Below are positions 17,919-29,585 of a DNA stretch of 64,000 nt, piece by piece. Every line of letters starts with the position of its first letter. Position 1 is the stretch's first letter. Source of the stretch: a bacterium SCSIO 12844 (GTDB taxonomy: Bacteria > Pseudomonadota > Gammaproteobacteria > Francisellales > Francisellaceae); NCBI GenBank assembly GCA_024397935.1, contig CP073743.1:434001-498000 (forward strand), in the 5' to 3' direction. Position numbers and translations under genes: made by a program. The notes below the pieces were generated by a model, which was not told the DNA's origin, searched no databases, and saw only the letters and a program-made list of their open reading frames with translations.

Positions 17919-19460
17919 ATGACATTAAGTGCAGCAGAAATTAGTACTCTGATTAAAGAAAAAATAGAAGGCTTTCAAGCTAAAGCGGAAACATTAGCTG
18001 AAGGTACAATTGTTAGTGTCTCTGATGGTATTATTCGTATTCATGGCTTAGAAGATGTTGCTTATGGTGAGATGATTAAACTTCCAGGTGATGTCTATGG
18101 TTTGGCTTTAAACTTAGAGCAAGATTCAGTTGGTGCGGTTGTTCTAGGTGAATATCTTCATTTAGAAGAAGGACAAAAAGTTTACTGTACAGGCCGTATT
18201 TTAGAAGTTCCAGTTGGTCCTAACTTGCTAGGTCGAGTGGTTGATGCATTAGGAAATCCAATTGATGGGAAAGGTGAAATTACTTGTAATGAAACATCAC
18301 CCGTTGAAAAGGTAGCTCCAGGTGTTATTTGGCGTCAATCAGTAGATCAACCAGTACAAACAGGAATGAAATCTATTGACTCAATGGTACCAATTGGCAG
18401 AGGTCAGCGTGAATTAATTATTGGTGACCGTCAAACAGGAAAAACTGCTGTTGCAATTGATACGATTATTAATCAAAAAGGCACTGGCATTAAATGTATT
18501 TATGTTGCCATTGGTCAGAAAGCTTCATCAGTAGCTAGCGTGGTAAGAAAGCTAGAAGAATACGGTGCTATGGAGCATACAATTATTGTTGCTGCCAATG
18601 CAGCAGATTCAGCAGCATTACAATTCTTAGCGCCATATGCTGGTTGCTCTATGGGTGAATATTTCCGTGATCATGGTCAAGATGCGTTAATTATTTTTGA
18701 TGACTTGACAAAGCATGCTTGGGCTTATCGTCAAATTTCATTATTACTTCGTCGTCCACCAGGGCGTGAAGCGTATCCTGGGGATGTTTTCTATCTTCAT
18801 TCTCGTTTACTTGAGCGTGCAGCTCGTGTTAATGCTGAGTATGTTGAAGCATTTACTAAAGGTGAAGTCAAAGGAAAAACTGGTTCATTGACTGCATTGC
18901 CAATTATTGAAACACAAGCAGGGGATATTTCAGCATTTATTCCAACAAATGTAATCTCTATTACAGATGGTCAGATCTTCCTGGAATCTAGTTTATTTAA
19001 CGCAGGTATTCGACCTGCAATTAATGCTGGTAACTCAGTCTCTCGTGTTGGCGGAGCTGCCCAAACTAAGATTATTAAAAAACTTGGTGGTGGTGTACGT
19101 TTGACGCTAGCTCAATTTAGAGAGTTAGAAGCATTTGCGCAGTTTGCATCTGATTTAGATGAAACAACAAGAGCACAGTTAGAACGTGGTCAACGTGTCA
19201 CAGAATTAATGAAGCAAAAACAGTATCAGCCATTATCTATTGCTGAGATGGCTTTATCGCTATTTGCTGTAGAAAAAGGCTATTTAGATGATGTTGCTTT
19301 AGATGAAATTGGTCGTTTTGAGCATGCTTTACATGAATATGCTAAAGCACAGTATTCTGAATTAGTTAATGAAATTAACTTAACAAGTGACTATAACGAA
19401 TCAATTATTGAAAGATTAAATGAGGTTCTAACTCAATTTAAACAAACACAATCTTGGTAA
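17919..19460 (+). CDS. atpA: F1Fo ATP synthase subunit alpha
   Basis: 513 residues from the ATG at 17919, placed 9 bases after AGG; an ATG two codons earlier has a spacing of only 3 and is less likely. P-loop GDRQTGKT near residue 170, and [18 protein letters not shown] later. Alpha subunits carry the non-catalytic nucleotide sites and contribute the arginine finger to beta. Sixth gene of the operon. Confidence 0.97.
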   Translation: MTLSAAEISTLIKEKIEGFQAKAETLAEGTIVSVSDGIIRIHGLEDVAYGEMIKLPGDVYGLALNLEQDSVGAVVLGEYLHLEEGQKVYCTGRILEVPVGPNLLGRVVDALGNPIDGKGEITCNETSPVEKVAPGVIWRQSVDQPVQTGMKSIDSMVPIGRGQRELIIGDRQTGKTAVAIDTIINQKGTGIKCIYVAIGQKASSVASVVRKLEEYGAMEHTIIVAANAADSAALQFLAPYAGCSMGEYFRDHGQDALIIFDDLTKHAWAYRQISLLLRRPPGREAYPGDVFYLHSRLLERAARVNAEYVEAFTKGEVKGKTGSLTALPIIETQAGDISAFIPTNVISITDGQIFLESSLFNAGIRPAINAGNSVSRVGGAAQTKIIKKLGGGVRLTLAQFRELEAFAQFASDLDETTRAQLERGQRVTELMKQKQYQPLSIAEMALSLFAVEKGYLDDVALDEIGRFEHALHEYAKAQYSELVNEINLTSDYNESIIERLNEVLTQFKQTQSW

Positions 19461-19472
19461 GGCTAAAGTATT

Positions 19473-20333
19473 ATGGCAGTCGGAAGAGAGATTAGAACTA
19501 AGATCAAAAGTGTTAAAAATACACAGAAGATCACACGTGCAATGGAATTAGTTGCTGCAAGTAAAATGCGTAAAGCACGTGATAGAATGGAAGAAGCAAG
19601 GCCTTATGCGGATTATGCAAGAAGTTTAATTGCACATGTCGCTAAAGCACACCTTGAATATAAGCATACTTATTTTAATCATCGAGAAGTCAAACGTGTT
19701 GGTTTTATCATTGTGTCAACTGAGCGAGGGCTTTGTGGTGGTTTAAATATTAATTTATTTAAACAAGTGTTAAGTGCAATTAAGCGTTATCGAGACAAAA
19801 ATATTGAAATTGATGTCTGCTTAATTGGTGCAAAAGCAGAAAGTTTCTTTAAACGTCTTGATCTAAATATTGTATCTTTGGTGACAAAATTAGGTGATAA
19901 GCCAGGCGTTAAAGATTTAATTGGTTCAGTTAAAGTAATGCTAGATGCTTATGATGACGGTAAAATTGATCAGTTATTGTTATTCTCAAATGAGTTTGTT
20001 AATACGATTTCACAAAAACCACGTATGGTCCAATTATTGCCGGTTGTGCCTGATGAGCAGGAATCATTGGATTATCATTGGGATTATATTTATGAGCCCG
20101 ATGCAAAAGAACTATTAGAGATGCTTGTTGTGCGTTATGTAGAGTCACAAGTTTATCGCGGTGTAGTAGAGAATATTGGTTGTGAGCAAGCATCAAGAAT
20201 GATGGCAATGAAAAGTGCTACTGATAATGCAGGTGCGGTGATTAATGAATTAAATCTGCGTTATAACAAAGCAAGACAAGCGGCAATTACACAAGAAATA
20301 TCAGAAATCGTCTCTGGTGCTGCAGCGGTTTAA
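19473..20333 (+). CDS. atpG: F1Fo ATP synthase subunit gamma
   Basis: 286 residues, E. coli 287. N-terminal [20 protein letters not shown] and C-terminal [20 protein letters not shown] form the two central-shaft helices. The segment [11 protein letters not shown] is typical. The gene follows atpA by 12 bases. Confidence 0.97.
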   Translation: MAVGREIRTKIKSVKNTQKITRAMELVAASKMRKARDRMEEARPYADYARSLIAHVAKAHLEYKHTYFNHREVKRVGFIIVSTERGLCGGLNINLFKQVLSAIKRYRDKNIEIDVCLIGAKAESFFKRLDLNIVSLVTKLGDKPGVKDLIGSVKVMLDAYDDGKIDQLLLFSNEFVNTISQKPRMVQLLPVVPDEQESLDYHWDYIYEPDAKELLEMLVVRYVESQVYRGVVENIGCEQASRMMAMKSATDNAGAVINELNLRYNKARQAAITQEISEIVSGAAAV

Positions 20334-20367
20334 TCTAAGTTTTGAATGAATGAATAAAGAGGCATGA

Positions 20368-21750
<1,383 letters not shown>

Positions 21751-21770
21751 GATAAAAGGTTGTTAAACTT

Positions 21771-22211
21771 ATGTCTGATGAAAAACAAAAAACAATTGCA
21801 GTTAGTGTTGTTTCTCCTGAAGGTGAAGTTTTTTCAGGTAAAGCATTATCGGTCGTTGCCAAAGGTGCTGATGGTGAACTAGGTGTTCAGTACGGCCATA
21901 CGCAACTGTTGACATCACTGCCTCCAGGGGCATTACGTATCCAGCTTGAAAATAATGATGAGAAAATTCTTTTTGTAGAAGGTGGTATGTTAGAAGTTCA
22001 ACCTAATCAGGTGATTATTTTAGCTGATACTGTTGAGCGACCAATGGATGTTAATGAACAAGCCGCTAAAGAAGCAAAAGAAAGAGCAAAAGCATTATTG
22101 GCTAAATCAAAGCATGATAAAATCTCTTTTGATAAAGCTCAATTAGAATTAGCAGAAGCTGAAGCAAGATTACAAGTACTTGCGTTAATGCGTAAAGTTA
22201 AATCACATTAG
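21771..22211 (+). CDS. atpC: F1Fo ATP synthase subunit epsilon
   Basis: 146 residues; N-terminal beta-sandwich with VSPEGEVFSGKA and GELGVQYGHTQLL, then a C-terminal helical hairpin rich in Ala, Lys and Glu that can inhibit ATP hydrolysis. Last gene of the atp operon; a stem-loop follows at once. Confidence 0.95.
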   Translation: MSDEKQKTIAVSVVSPEGEVFSGKALSVVAKGADGELGVQYGHTQLLTSLPPGALRIQLENNDEKILFVEGGMLEVQPNQVIILADTVERPMDVNEQAAKEAKERAKALLAKSKHDKISFDKAQLELAEAEARLQVLALMRKVKSH

Positions 22212-22217
22212 TTGTGC

Positions 22218-22246
22218 TGCTAAATAGGCTTATTTAGCAATTTATT
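22218..22246 (+). terminator. Stem-loop after atpC
   Basis: TGCTAAATA, loop GGCT, TATTTAGCA: a perfect 9-bp stem starting 7 bases after the atpC stop. The following ATTTATT is only a weak U-tract, so it may terminate incompletely or simply protect the 3' end. Confidence 0.5.
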
Positions 22247-22520
22247 AGACCTTTTTATTCAAAATATAATCTTTCTAAAGCAATAATAATTTATTTTGTA
22301 AATTATTTTCATTGCTGTTGTTTTAACTAAATTATTTTATAGATCTGGTAATTAAAGGCTAAAATAATCAACTTTTATGTATATTTTTTATATCTTATTT
22401 AAGATATTGATATATTTTTTATTGATTTCTCTAATTGATTGTGTATAATTCGATTTTATGTAATATAGCATATAATATATTACATATTTTATATATAATA
22501 AGTCTTGAGGAGACAATAAA
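22247..22520 (+). promoter_or_regulatory. AT-rich spacer with promoter for the first barrel gene
   Basis: The 309-base gap after atpC holds the atpC stem-loop, then very AT-rich sequence, then TTGATT (22422-22427), a 16-base spacer and TATAAT (22444-22449). The transcript would carry a leader of about 65 bases before the ATG at 22521, with a GAGGAG ribosome site at 22507-22512. I see no further gene in the gap. Confidence 0.6.
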
Positions 22521-23387
22521 ATGAAAAAATCAATATTAAGCTCACTAGTTATGATAGCTTTAAGTTCAACAAGCTATGCTGCAATGAATAATGCGCCTGC
22601 ACAGACAGGGCTAGTATTTGAAGGTCAGATTTCAGCAAACCATACTGGTAGTCTTAGTAATGTTACTCATCAGTGGCCAAATGGTTATAATATACTAACT
22701 ACTCATGATTCAACAAATCATCGTAATGTTGGTATTGGTGGCGGTGTATTTCTTGGTTATGATTTCGCTATTACTCCAAATATGACAGTTGGTGCAAAGG
22801 TTGGTTATCGTAACTTACAAGAATCAAATAATGTAGAAAGTACTTCAACTGCAACTACTCCTGTTAGCGGTTCAATTACTCCAGATATGCCGATTTATAT
22901 ACCGCCTAAAATGAATATTCCAGCAAGTGGTTCAATTACTCCAGATATGCCAATTTATGTGCCGTCTAAAATGGATATTCCAGCTACTAGTAGTTATAGC
23001 TCTTCAACTAAACTTAATAATATTCAAAGTATTCCTCTTCTTGCTACCTGGAACTACTTTTTTAACTCTGGTTGGTTAGTGGGTGCTGATGCAGGTATTG
23101 ATATTCAGAAGTTAAGTGTTAGCTCTACTTATTCATATACTCATAATGGGCGAACACAAAGTCGCAGCAAAACTTTTTCACAGTGGAATATAGCTCCAAT
23201 GGTTGGCTTAACTGGTGGTTATAAATGGCAAAATGGTATCGCACTAACAGGTAATTTAAGTTATGTCTTTGGTAAAAACCCAAGTGACTTAGATAGTGGT
23301 AGTTATCAAGATCCAGAAATTAAAAATACTGGCGCATTAGCTGTATGGACACTGGGTATTAATCTAAGTTATACCTTACCTTTATAA
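22521..23387 (+). CDS. Outer-membrane beta-barrel protein 1, with a duplicated 20-residue loop segment
   Basis: 288 residues. Signal peptide about 1-20, ending in SYA-A. The mature protein alternates Gly/aromatic strands (GIGGGVFLGYDF, VGAKVGYR, LATWNYFFNSGWLVGAD) and ends LGINLSYTLPL, like small eight-stranded OmpW/OmpA-type porins. It is the largest of three tandem paralogues. The extra length lies in one predicted surface loop (about residues 112-160) that contains a perfectly in-phase tandem duplication of 20 residues. Function (adhesin, porin or decoy) unknown. Confidence 0.75.
   Translation: MKKSILSSLVMIALSSTSYAAMNNAPAQTGLVFEGQISANHTGSLSNVTHQWPNGYNILTTHDSTNHRNVGIGGGVFLGYDFAITPNMTVGAKVGYRNLQESNNVESTSTATTPVSGSITPDMPIYIPPKMNIPASGSITPDMPIYVPSKMDIPATSSYSSSTKLNNIQSIPLLATWNYFFNSGWLVGADAGIDIQKLSVSSTYSYTHNGRTQSRSKTFSQWNIAPMVGLTGGYKWQNGIALTGNLSYVFGKNPSDLDSGSYQDPEIKNTGALAVWTLGINLSYTLPL
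22866..22985 (+). repeat. Tandem 60-bp duplication inside the barrel gene
   Basis: Units 22866-22925 and 22926-22985 each encode Ser-Gly-Ser-Ile-Thr-Pro-Asp-Met-Pro-Ile-Tyr plus nine further residues ending in Ile-Pro-Ala. A few substitutions separate them. The other two barrel paralogues lack the unit. Length change by slippage would stay in frame. Confidence 0.9.
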
Positions 23388-23694
23388 ACTATATATTAAA
23401 AGAGATGTTTTTATATCATCTCTTTTATAGATTTTTGCTGATCATGCACAAATTTCAATTACATTAATTCTACAATATATCATTTTTTATATTAATTATA
23501 AAAAAATTTTCTAAAAGCATATTTTTTATAATTATTATATTGATTTTAAATTATTTAATCTTATTTAAAATTATAAAATAAACTTTAACATCATAATTTG
23601 TTCATAAATTTTCTTGTCTATTTTAAAGTTCATTAACTATACTGCCATTGAGTTTAGATTTTTTAAGTAGAGATCGGTACTAAGGAGACTCACC
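23388..23694 (+). promoter_or_regulatory. Spacer between barrel genes 1 and 2: terminator plus promoter
   Basis: A 307-base non-coding gap. It begins with a hairpin terminator at 23397-23427. Near its end lie TTGTCT (23614-23619), an 18-base spacer and TATACT (23638-23643), about 50 bases before the ATG at 23695, which is preceded by AAGGAG (23681-23686). The middle is A/T-rich with no gene that I can support. Confidence 0.55.
23397..23433 (+). terminator. Terminator after barrel gene 1
   Basis: TAAAAGAGATG (23397-23407) pairs perfectly with CATCTCTTTTA (23417-23427) over a 9-base loop, 9 bases after the stop codon, with ATTTTT following. Confidence 0.75.
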
Positions 23695-24366
23695 ATGAAG
23701 AAAGTCATATTCACTTCAACAATTGCAATTGCGTTAAGTTCGATAAGTTATGCAATGACAAGTAAAGCAACAGCAAAATCAGGTTTAGTATTTGAAGGAC
23801 AATTTTCTGTAAATGCAACACCCCAAAATACGTTTGACTATGCTAAAGATAATAATACTAATACGAGCTCTGATGAAAGAAATGGTGGTATTGGCGGTGG
23901 TTTATTTATTGGTTATGATTATGCATTTAACCCTAATATAACTGTTGGTGGTAAAGTCGGTTATCAATATCTATATGAAGTGAATTATTTAAAGCTTGAT
24001 GGTACTACTCATGGAGATATTGATGTTAAATTAAGCATGAATAACTTTCCTATCTTAGCAACTTGGAAATACTTTTTTAATTCAGGTTGGCTAATTGGTG
24101 CTGATGGAGGTATTGTGATTCAGAAATGGACAGTTGATGGTACTGACTCTACAACTAGTAGAACAGATAATCATAGTTCTCAATGGAATGTTGCACCTAT
24201 GCTTGGTGTCTCTGGTGGTTACAAATGGCAAAATGGATTAGCATTAACTGGTAGTTTAAGTTATATTTTTGGTAAAAGTACAGATGAACTATCTGATAGT
24301 GATGATAATAATGCACTGGCAGTTTGGACACTGGGTATTAATCTAAGTTATACACTGCCATTATAA
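23695..24366 (+). CDS. Outer-membrane beta-barrel protein 2
   Basis: 223 residues; signal peptide about 1-20. Shares strand motifs with its two neighbours: GLVFEGQFS, GGIGGGLFIGYDYA, VGGKVGYQYLY, LATWKYFFNSGWLIGAD, SQWNVAPMLGVSGGYKW, and the ending LGINLSYTLPL. It lacks the loop duplication of barrel 1. It has its own promoter and terminator, so the three paralogues can be expressed separately. Confidence 0.75.
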   Translation: MKKVIFTSTIAIALSSISYAMTSKATAKSGLVFEGQFSVNATPQNTFDYAKDNNTNTSSDERNGGIGGGLFIGYDYAFNPNITVGGKVGYQYLYEVNYLKLDGTTHGDIDVKLSMNNFPILATWKYFFNSGWLIGADGGIVIQKWTVDGTDSTTSRTDNHSSQWNVAPMLGVSGGYKWQNGLALTGSLSYIFGKSTDELSDSDDNNALAVWTLGINLSYTLPL

Positions 24367-24380
24367 CTTCAATAGTGTTA

Positions 24381-24398
24381 AGGTATTAAAAAATACCT
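24381..24398 (+). terminator. Small hairpin after barrel gene 2
   Basis: AGGTATT, loop AAAA, AATACCT: a perfect 7-bp stem 14 bases after the stop. The T-run comes late (TTTTTT at 24415-24420), so termination strength is uncertain. Confidence 0.45.
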
Positions 24399-24508
24399 CA
24401 TTAAAATTTTCAAATTTTTTATAACTTCTAAAATTATATTTATTTCTTTTATTTTGGCAAATAATGATATATATTACCCTGGTTTTACAAGTAATTAGGG
24501 TTTTTATG

Positions 24509-25195
24509 ATGAAAAAATTATTAATTTCACTATCTTTATTATCTTTAATGTCATCAGTATATGCTACAGATACAACATCTGCAAAATCTGGTATTGTTTT
24601 TCAAGGGCAGGTCTCTGCAAATTTTACACCAGATCAAACGCTTGATGGCGTAAATAATAATAGCCATTTTATTAGTTCACCTGAGACTTATAATGGTGGT
24701 CTTGGTGGTGCATTATTTGTTGGTTATGATTATGCGATTAACTCTAATATGACAGTTGGTGGTAAAGTTGGTTATCAATACGTCTATACAGTCAATGAGT
24801 ATCAAGCTTCATCAGTATTTGGTAATGATCCCGATATAAAATTAAATATGAATAATATACCGGTATTAGCAACCTTTAAATATATCTTTAACTCAGGTTG
24901 GTTATTAGGCGCTGAAGGTGGTATTGACATCCAGAAGTGGACATTAAAGCGTGATGGTAATAATGGTTATATTAATGAATATATGGACTACAGTACTAGC
25001 TATAGCTCTAACTGGAATATTGCACCAATGATTGGTTTATCAGGTGGTTATCAATTCTCCTTTGGACTAGCTGTTACTGGTAATGTAGATTATGTATTTG
25101 GTAAAAGCACAGATGATATTACTTCTGTTAGTGAAAATGATGCATTGGCATACTATAGTATTGGTTTAAACGTTAGTTATACGTTACCAATCTAA
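24509..25195 (+). CDS. Outer-membrane beta-barrel protein 3
   Basis: 228 residues from the ATG at 24509 (AGGG at 24497-24500); an ATG one codon earlier is equally possible. Starts still further upstream would put hydrophobic residues before the basic start of the signal peptide (MKKLLISLSLLSLMSSVYA). The same strand motifs as barrels 1 and 2 are present, with different loops. It converges with the next gene, only 4 bases between stops. Confidence 0.73.
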   Translation: MKKLLISLSLLSLMSSVYATDTTSAKSGIVFQGQVSANFTPDQTLDGVNNNSHFISSPETYNGGLGGALFVGYDYAINSNMTVGGKVGYQYVYTVNEYQASSVFGNDPDIKLNMNNIPVLATFKYIFNSGWLLGAEGGIDIQKWTLKRDGNNGYINEYMDYSTSYSSNWNIAPMIGLSGGYQFSFGLAVTGNVDYVFGKSTDDITSVSENDALAYYSIGLNVSYTLPI

Positions 25196-25199
25196 TTTT

Positions 25200-26864
25200 C
25201 TAATAAGAAGCAATTAATGCTTGAGGGTCATTTCCTATGAGCATAGGTGCTTCTCTAAAATAATTAGCAGGATTATAGTTAGTCGTATTTTCAACAAAAT
25301 TACGAATACTATTTTTAAACTGCTCCTCAACACTGATGTTATCGTTGTTGACATATTTATATCTTTTGGTTTCCCATTGTGTATCAAATACACGTAAGAT
25401 ATTTTTTAACTCTTTAGCACTTGATGGTGTCATATTACGTTTTCTTTGTAATTGACTGCTTTGAATAATATCCTGCATTATTTGATGTAATTGATTAGGA
25501 TCTCTAGCATCAGCATTTTGCCATTGCTTTAGCTGCGCTTCTATTTGCTGATAACGTTGAAGTTTATGTTCAGTATTATCAAATGTTTTAGAACCATCTT
25601 CAGCATTTTCTAGTGCTTTAGTCAGTTTTTCAATTTGATCTTCACAGTGTTTAGTAAGGCGGTTATGCAATTCTTCTAGTGGGTCATAGCTAAAACGTAT
25701 CTCTTCTTTAGGTAGATAATAGTTTTTGGCATAATATTGGGCAGCACAGGTGGCTATTACAATTGCTGCACCGATAATTGGTGCATAAGGTCCACCAATT
25801 AAAGAGACAGCCATACCAAGAAATAAACCAGCAGCAACACCTAATTTAGCCCATTGTTGACGTTTAGTATAACGTTTTTTAAGCTTTATACGATCTCGCA
25901 TTTCAATAGCAGATTCGAGTTTTTTAATATTATTTTTTCTTTTTGCTAATGCTTGGTATTTTTCAGGAGGAATATTCATTTTTAGTTTTGCGTAATATTT
26001 TAATCTTTGTTCTTCAGATTGATTTTTTTGTTTTAACTGGTTTATACTATTTGGTAGATTTAAATCATTATTAATATTTAATCCCGTACACAAGCTATTA
26101 ATTTTATTATCTAGCTTATTTATAATTCGATTCATTTTTTGAATTTTTTGATAGGATTTGATTGCTTGATTTAGACAATCAAAACCATATAATGCAACGG
26201 TTAAGTAAATACCACCAGGGCCTAAAACCGAGGTTAAGGGTGTTAAATATAATCCTGTCGACATTCCAAAAGTCATTGTGCCTGTAGCAAGCCAGGCTAA
26301 GTCGTTGAACCACTCAAAAGCATGTTTTCTTGTATAATCTAGATTGCCTGATTTTGTATGTTTAACAATCAAGGAAGTATGTCTTAAAAATCTCGGTACA
26401 TACCATAATATACCTAGTGCTGAAATTGCAGGGTTGGCCTTATCAATCGTATTTTTTAGAGCATCTGAATGTAGCGCCTGAGCAATAGAGTCAGCAAGAC
26501 GTTTAAGGCGCAATGCAAGTAATCTTGAATAATTCCATTCAGGAAAAAAATCAACACCAACCCAAGGCCCTGCCCCATGTTTAAGTTTACTAAAATGTCC
26601 TTTAGCGTTAACAAAAATATTAAGTGGGTTTGGCTCTTCTGGGTTTCCGTGGCGTTTTTCTACTATTTTAATAACCCTATTTAATGAAGCTAAACGATCT
26701 TGATAATTTAATTGCATTAATAGGTTAGAGTAGTTTATTAGTAATTCATGATATAACTTTTTATCTTTAGAGCTTGGGTTATAGATTGTAAATAACTCTT
26801 CGTAGAGTTCGCGTTTTTGGGTTAATGTTAATCCTTCACATAGTTCTTCTAGGAGTGTGTTCAT
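25200..26864 (-). CDS. Large unknown protein with hydrophobic hairpins and coiled coil, effector-like
   Basis: 554 residues from the ATG at 26864; GGAGG lies 8 bases upstream, and an earlier in-frame ATG is part of that ribosome site. No signal peptide. A hydrophilic N-terminal part (1-150) is followed by a hydrophobic hairpin (about 185-230), a charged helical stretch (240-335), a second very hydrophobic hairpin (about 343-380, Gly/Ala/Ile-rich) and a charged Gln/Glu-rich helical tail. Central hairpins with helical flanks are seen in effectors that insert into host membranes, but I recognise no family. Membrane insertion is inference. Confidence 0.5.
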   Translation of the reverse strand: MNTLLEELCEGLTLTQKRELYEELFTIYNPSSKDKKLYHELLINYSNLLMQLNYQDRLASLNRVIKIVEKRHGNPEEPNPLNIFVNAKGHFSKLKHGAGPWVGVDFFPEWNYSRLLALRLKRLADSIAQALHSDALKNTIDKANPAISALGILWYVPRFLRHTSLIVKHTKSGNLDYTRKHAFEWFNDLAWLATGTMTFGMSTGLYLTPLTSVLGPGGIYLTVALYGFDCLNQAIKSYQKIQKMNRIINKLDNKINSLCTGLNINNDLNLPNSINQLKQKNQSEEQRLKYYAKLKMNIPPEKYQALAKRKNNIKKLESAIEMRDRIKLKKRYTKRQQWAKLGVAAGLFLGMAVSLIGGPYAPIIGAAIVIATCAAQYYAKNYYLPKEEIRFSYDPLEELHNRLTKHCEDQIEKLTKALENAEDGSKTFDNTEHKLQRYQQIEAQLKQWQNADARDPNQLHQIMQDIIQSSQLQRKRNMTPSSAKELKNILRVFDTQWETKRYKYVNNDNISVEEQFKNSIRNFVENTTNYNPANYFREAPMLIGNDPQALIASY

Positions 26865-27186
26865 TGTGATATCCTCCATATCCTCTGACTAAATTTGATT
26901 TGTTTTTATTATTATGACTTTCAATTAATTATCGTTATTATTATCAAATTAAGTTACTTAGGGGTGGGGTAACACATTGGTTTACATTTAATACCATAGC
27001 ATATAGATTGCTGTAGTTAATGTGCTAAAGTATTCTCAATGCAATAAAATCTAATTAAAAAATTAAACAATTTAGCATAAGTATTTGAATTTTATTTATA
27101 AAATTAATTCATAAAATGAAATAATTATCAGTTATATAATTACCATAGAAAATAAAATAATAGCAGTTGCAACATATTCATTTGAT
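26865..27186. other. 322-base spacer between the hairpin protein and glnB
   Basis: Both flanking genes are on the minus strand, so the gap is 3' of glnB and 5' of the 554-residue gene. It is mostly A/T with one short G-rich patch (GGGGTGGGGT near 26961-26970). I find no convincing promoter pair, terminator, RNA gene or short gene. Confidence 0.4.
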
Positions 27187-27543
<357 letters not shown>

Positions 27544-27622
27544 TCATTATAGTGTCTATCTGAAAGAATAGTTGTTAAACTTAAACACATTAAATGAATT
27601 GATTTTAATAAAGGAGATTATA

Positions 27623-27889
27623 ATGCTAGATACAAAAATATTCGATGAAATGGCAAAAAAATTTACAGATTCTTTGCCACCAGCGCTTAAAAGTATGCAA
27701 GAAGAAATGGAAAAGAATTTTAAAACGATTTTGCAAAGTACATTCTCAAAGTTAGACTTAGTCACTAAAGAAGAGTTTGACCGTCAGGTTAAAGTATTAG
27801 AAAAAACACGTGGAAAAATTGATCGTTTAGAAAAAGAGTTAGATAAGTTACTAAAAGAAAAAAGTGCTACAACTAAAAAATCAAAATAA
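27623..27889 (+). CDS. ubiK: Ubiquinone biosynthesis accessory factor UbiK
   Basis: 88 residues from ATG 27623, with AAGGAG at 27611-27616. Starts with an amphipathic helix (FDEMAKKFTDSLPPAL) and ends in a lysine/glutamate-rich coiled coil, the YqiC/UbiK pattern. UbiK binds UbiJ and helps the Ubi complex work on hydrophobic intermediates. ubiK next to comM is a frequent gammaproteobacterial arrangement. Confidence 0.88.
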   Translation: MLDTKIFDEMAKKFTDSLPPALKSMQEEMEKNFKTILQSTFSKLDLVTKEEFDRQVKVLEKTRGKIDRLEKELDKLLKEKSATTKKSK

Positions 27890-28010
27890 ATAATTTAAGC
27901 ATAATAAGATAAAAATAAGTTATATAATAAATAATATAAGCTGTTAGTGTTTTCAAAAAATATATTAAAGTCTAAAATATTGTCAATAATAATAAACAAG
28001 GATGTTATTG

Positions 28011-29519
28011 ATGAGTTTGGCGACAGTTAAATCTCGTGCGCAATCTGCAATGAAAGCACCATTGGTCTTTATTGAAGTTCATTTATCCAATGGTTTACCT
28101 GGGCTATCAATTGTTGGTTTGCCTGAAACTGCAGTAAAAGAGAGTAAAGATCGTGTACGATCTGCAATTATCAATAGTGGTTTTAGTTTTCCAATGCGAA
28201 AAATTACCATTAATATGGCACCTGCCGATTTACCTAAAGAAGGTGGGCGCTTTGACTTACCTATTGCATTAGGTATATTAGCAGCTTCAGGACAATGTAA
28301 TACTGAAATATTAGAAGCATATGAGTTTGCTGGTGAATTAGCATTAGGTGGTCAATTACGTGCAATAAGAGGTGTGCTACCTTTTGCACTTGCAGCTTTC
28401 AATGCAGGTAGTCGACTAATCATTCCAGCGGCTAATGCTGATGATGTCTCATTAGTTAAAGATTTAACTGCTTATAAGGCAAATACGCTATCTGAAGTAA
28501 TTCATCATTTAGAAACAGTTGAGCCATTAAAAAAAATACGCTCACGTACTCAAATGCCTTATTATGATACAAAGATTGATTTATCAGATGTTAAAGGACA
28601 GTATCAGGCAAGAAGAGCATTAGAAATATCAGCTTCAGGCAGACATAATATGTTATTAATGGGACCACCTGGTACTGGTAAAACAATGCTAGCAAGTAGA
28701 CTTAATACAATTTTACCACCACTAACTGAATCAGAAGCATTAGAAAGTGCATCGATTCATTCTATTCATGGTGCTTATAAAGTTGCAGAGCGTTTTTTTA
28801 TTCGCCCCTTTAGAACACCTCATCATACAGCATCAGCTGTTGCATTGGTTGGTGGTGGCTCACAACCAAAACCTGGTGAGATTTCGCTTGCACATTATGG
28901 TGTTTTATTTCTAGATGAGTTTCCAGAATATGACAGAAGTGTTTTAGAAGTATTAAGAGAACCATTAGAATCAGGTAAAATAACCATATCACGAGCAAAT
29001 CGAAATGCAGAGTTTCCCGCTAAATTTCAGCTGGTTGCTGCGATGAATCCTTGTCCATGTGGTTATCTAGGCTCTCAAGTAAAGAATTGTTCTTGTACCG
29101 AATCACAAGTTAAGCGTTATCAAAATAAGCTATCAGGGCCATTATTAGATCGCATTGATTTACATATTGAAGTGCCAGATTTGCCAAAAGGGTTATTATC
29201 GGATCAAAAGTCTACCTATGAAAATAGTGAGACAATTAGAGCTCGTGTTAATATGACTTATGATTTACAAATAGAGCGTCAAGGTTGTACCAATAGTCAA
29301 TTATCAGGCTTTGAAATTGATCATTTTTGTCGTTTGGCTAAAGCTGAAGCAAAGTTATTAGATCAAGCAATGGAGCGATTAAGTTTATCAGCACGAGCTT
29401 ATCATCGAATTTTAAAGGTTTCCCGCACAATAGCAGATATAGAAAAATCATCTGATATTCAAATATCACATATTACAGAAGCCTTAAGTTATCGAAAATT
29501 GGATCGATATATTCAGTAG
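28011..29519 (+). CDS. comM: ComM/YifB family AAA+ ATPase (Mg-chelatase-like)
   Basis: 502 residues from the ATG at 28011, 8 bases after AAGGA; an ATG three codons earlier overlaps that ribosome site. N-terminal ChlI-like domain (MAPADLPKEGGRFDLPIALG), Walker A GPPGTGKT near residue 217, Walker B LFLDEFPEY, and the four-cysteine segment NPCPCGYLG...CSC typical of YifB. ComM is a hexameric helicase that drives branch migration in natural transformation. Confidence 0.93.
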   Translation: MSLATVKSRAQSAMKAPLVFIEVHLSNGLPGLSIVGLPETAVKESKDRVRSAIINSGFSFPMRKITINMAPADLPKEGGRFDLPIALGILAASGQCNTEILEAYEFAGELALGGQLRAIRGVLPFALAAFNAGSRLIIPAANADDVSLVKDLTAYKANTLSEVIHHLETVEPLKKIRSRTQMPYYDTKIDLSDVKGQYQARRALEISASGRHNMLLMGPPGTGKTMLASRLNTILPPLTESEALESASIHSIHGAYKVAERFFIRPFRTPHHTASAVALVGGGSQPKPGEISLAHYGVLFLDEFPEYDRSVLEVLREPLESGKITISRANRNAEFPAKFQLVAAMNPCPCGYLGSQVKNCSCTESQVKRYQNKLSGPLLDRIDLHIEVPDLPKGLLSDQKSTYENSETIRARVNMTYDLQIERQGCTNSQLSGFEIDHFCRLAKAEAKLLDQAMERLSLSARAYHRILKVSRTIADIEKSSDIQISHITEALSYRKLDRYIQ

Positions 29520-29585
29520 ATTGATCATTTTAGTCATTTAACTTACAATCCCTTATTAATTATAAGGATAATAAAGGATTTTTTA

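Noticed and set aside
22866..22985. CRISPR-like tandem repeat
   Set aside because: The two 60-bp units are directly adjacent without spacers, lie in frame inside a barrel gene and encode the same 20 residues. No other repeat array was seen in the window.
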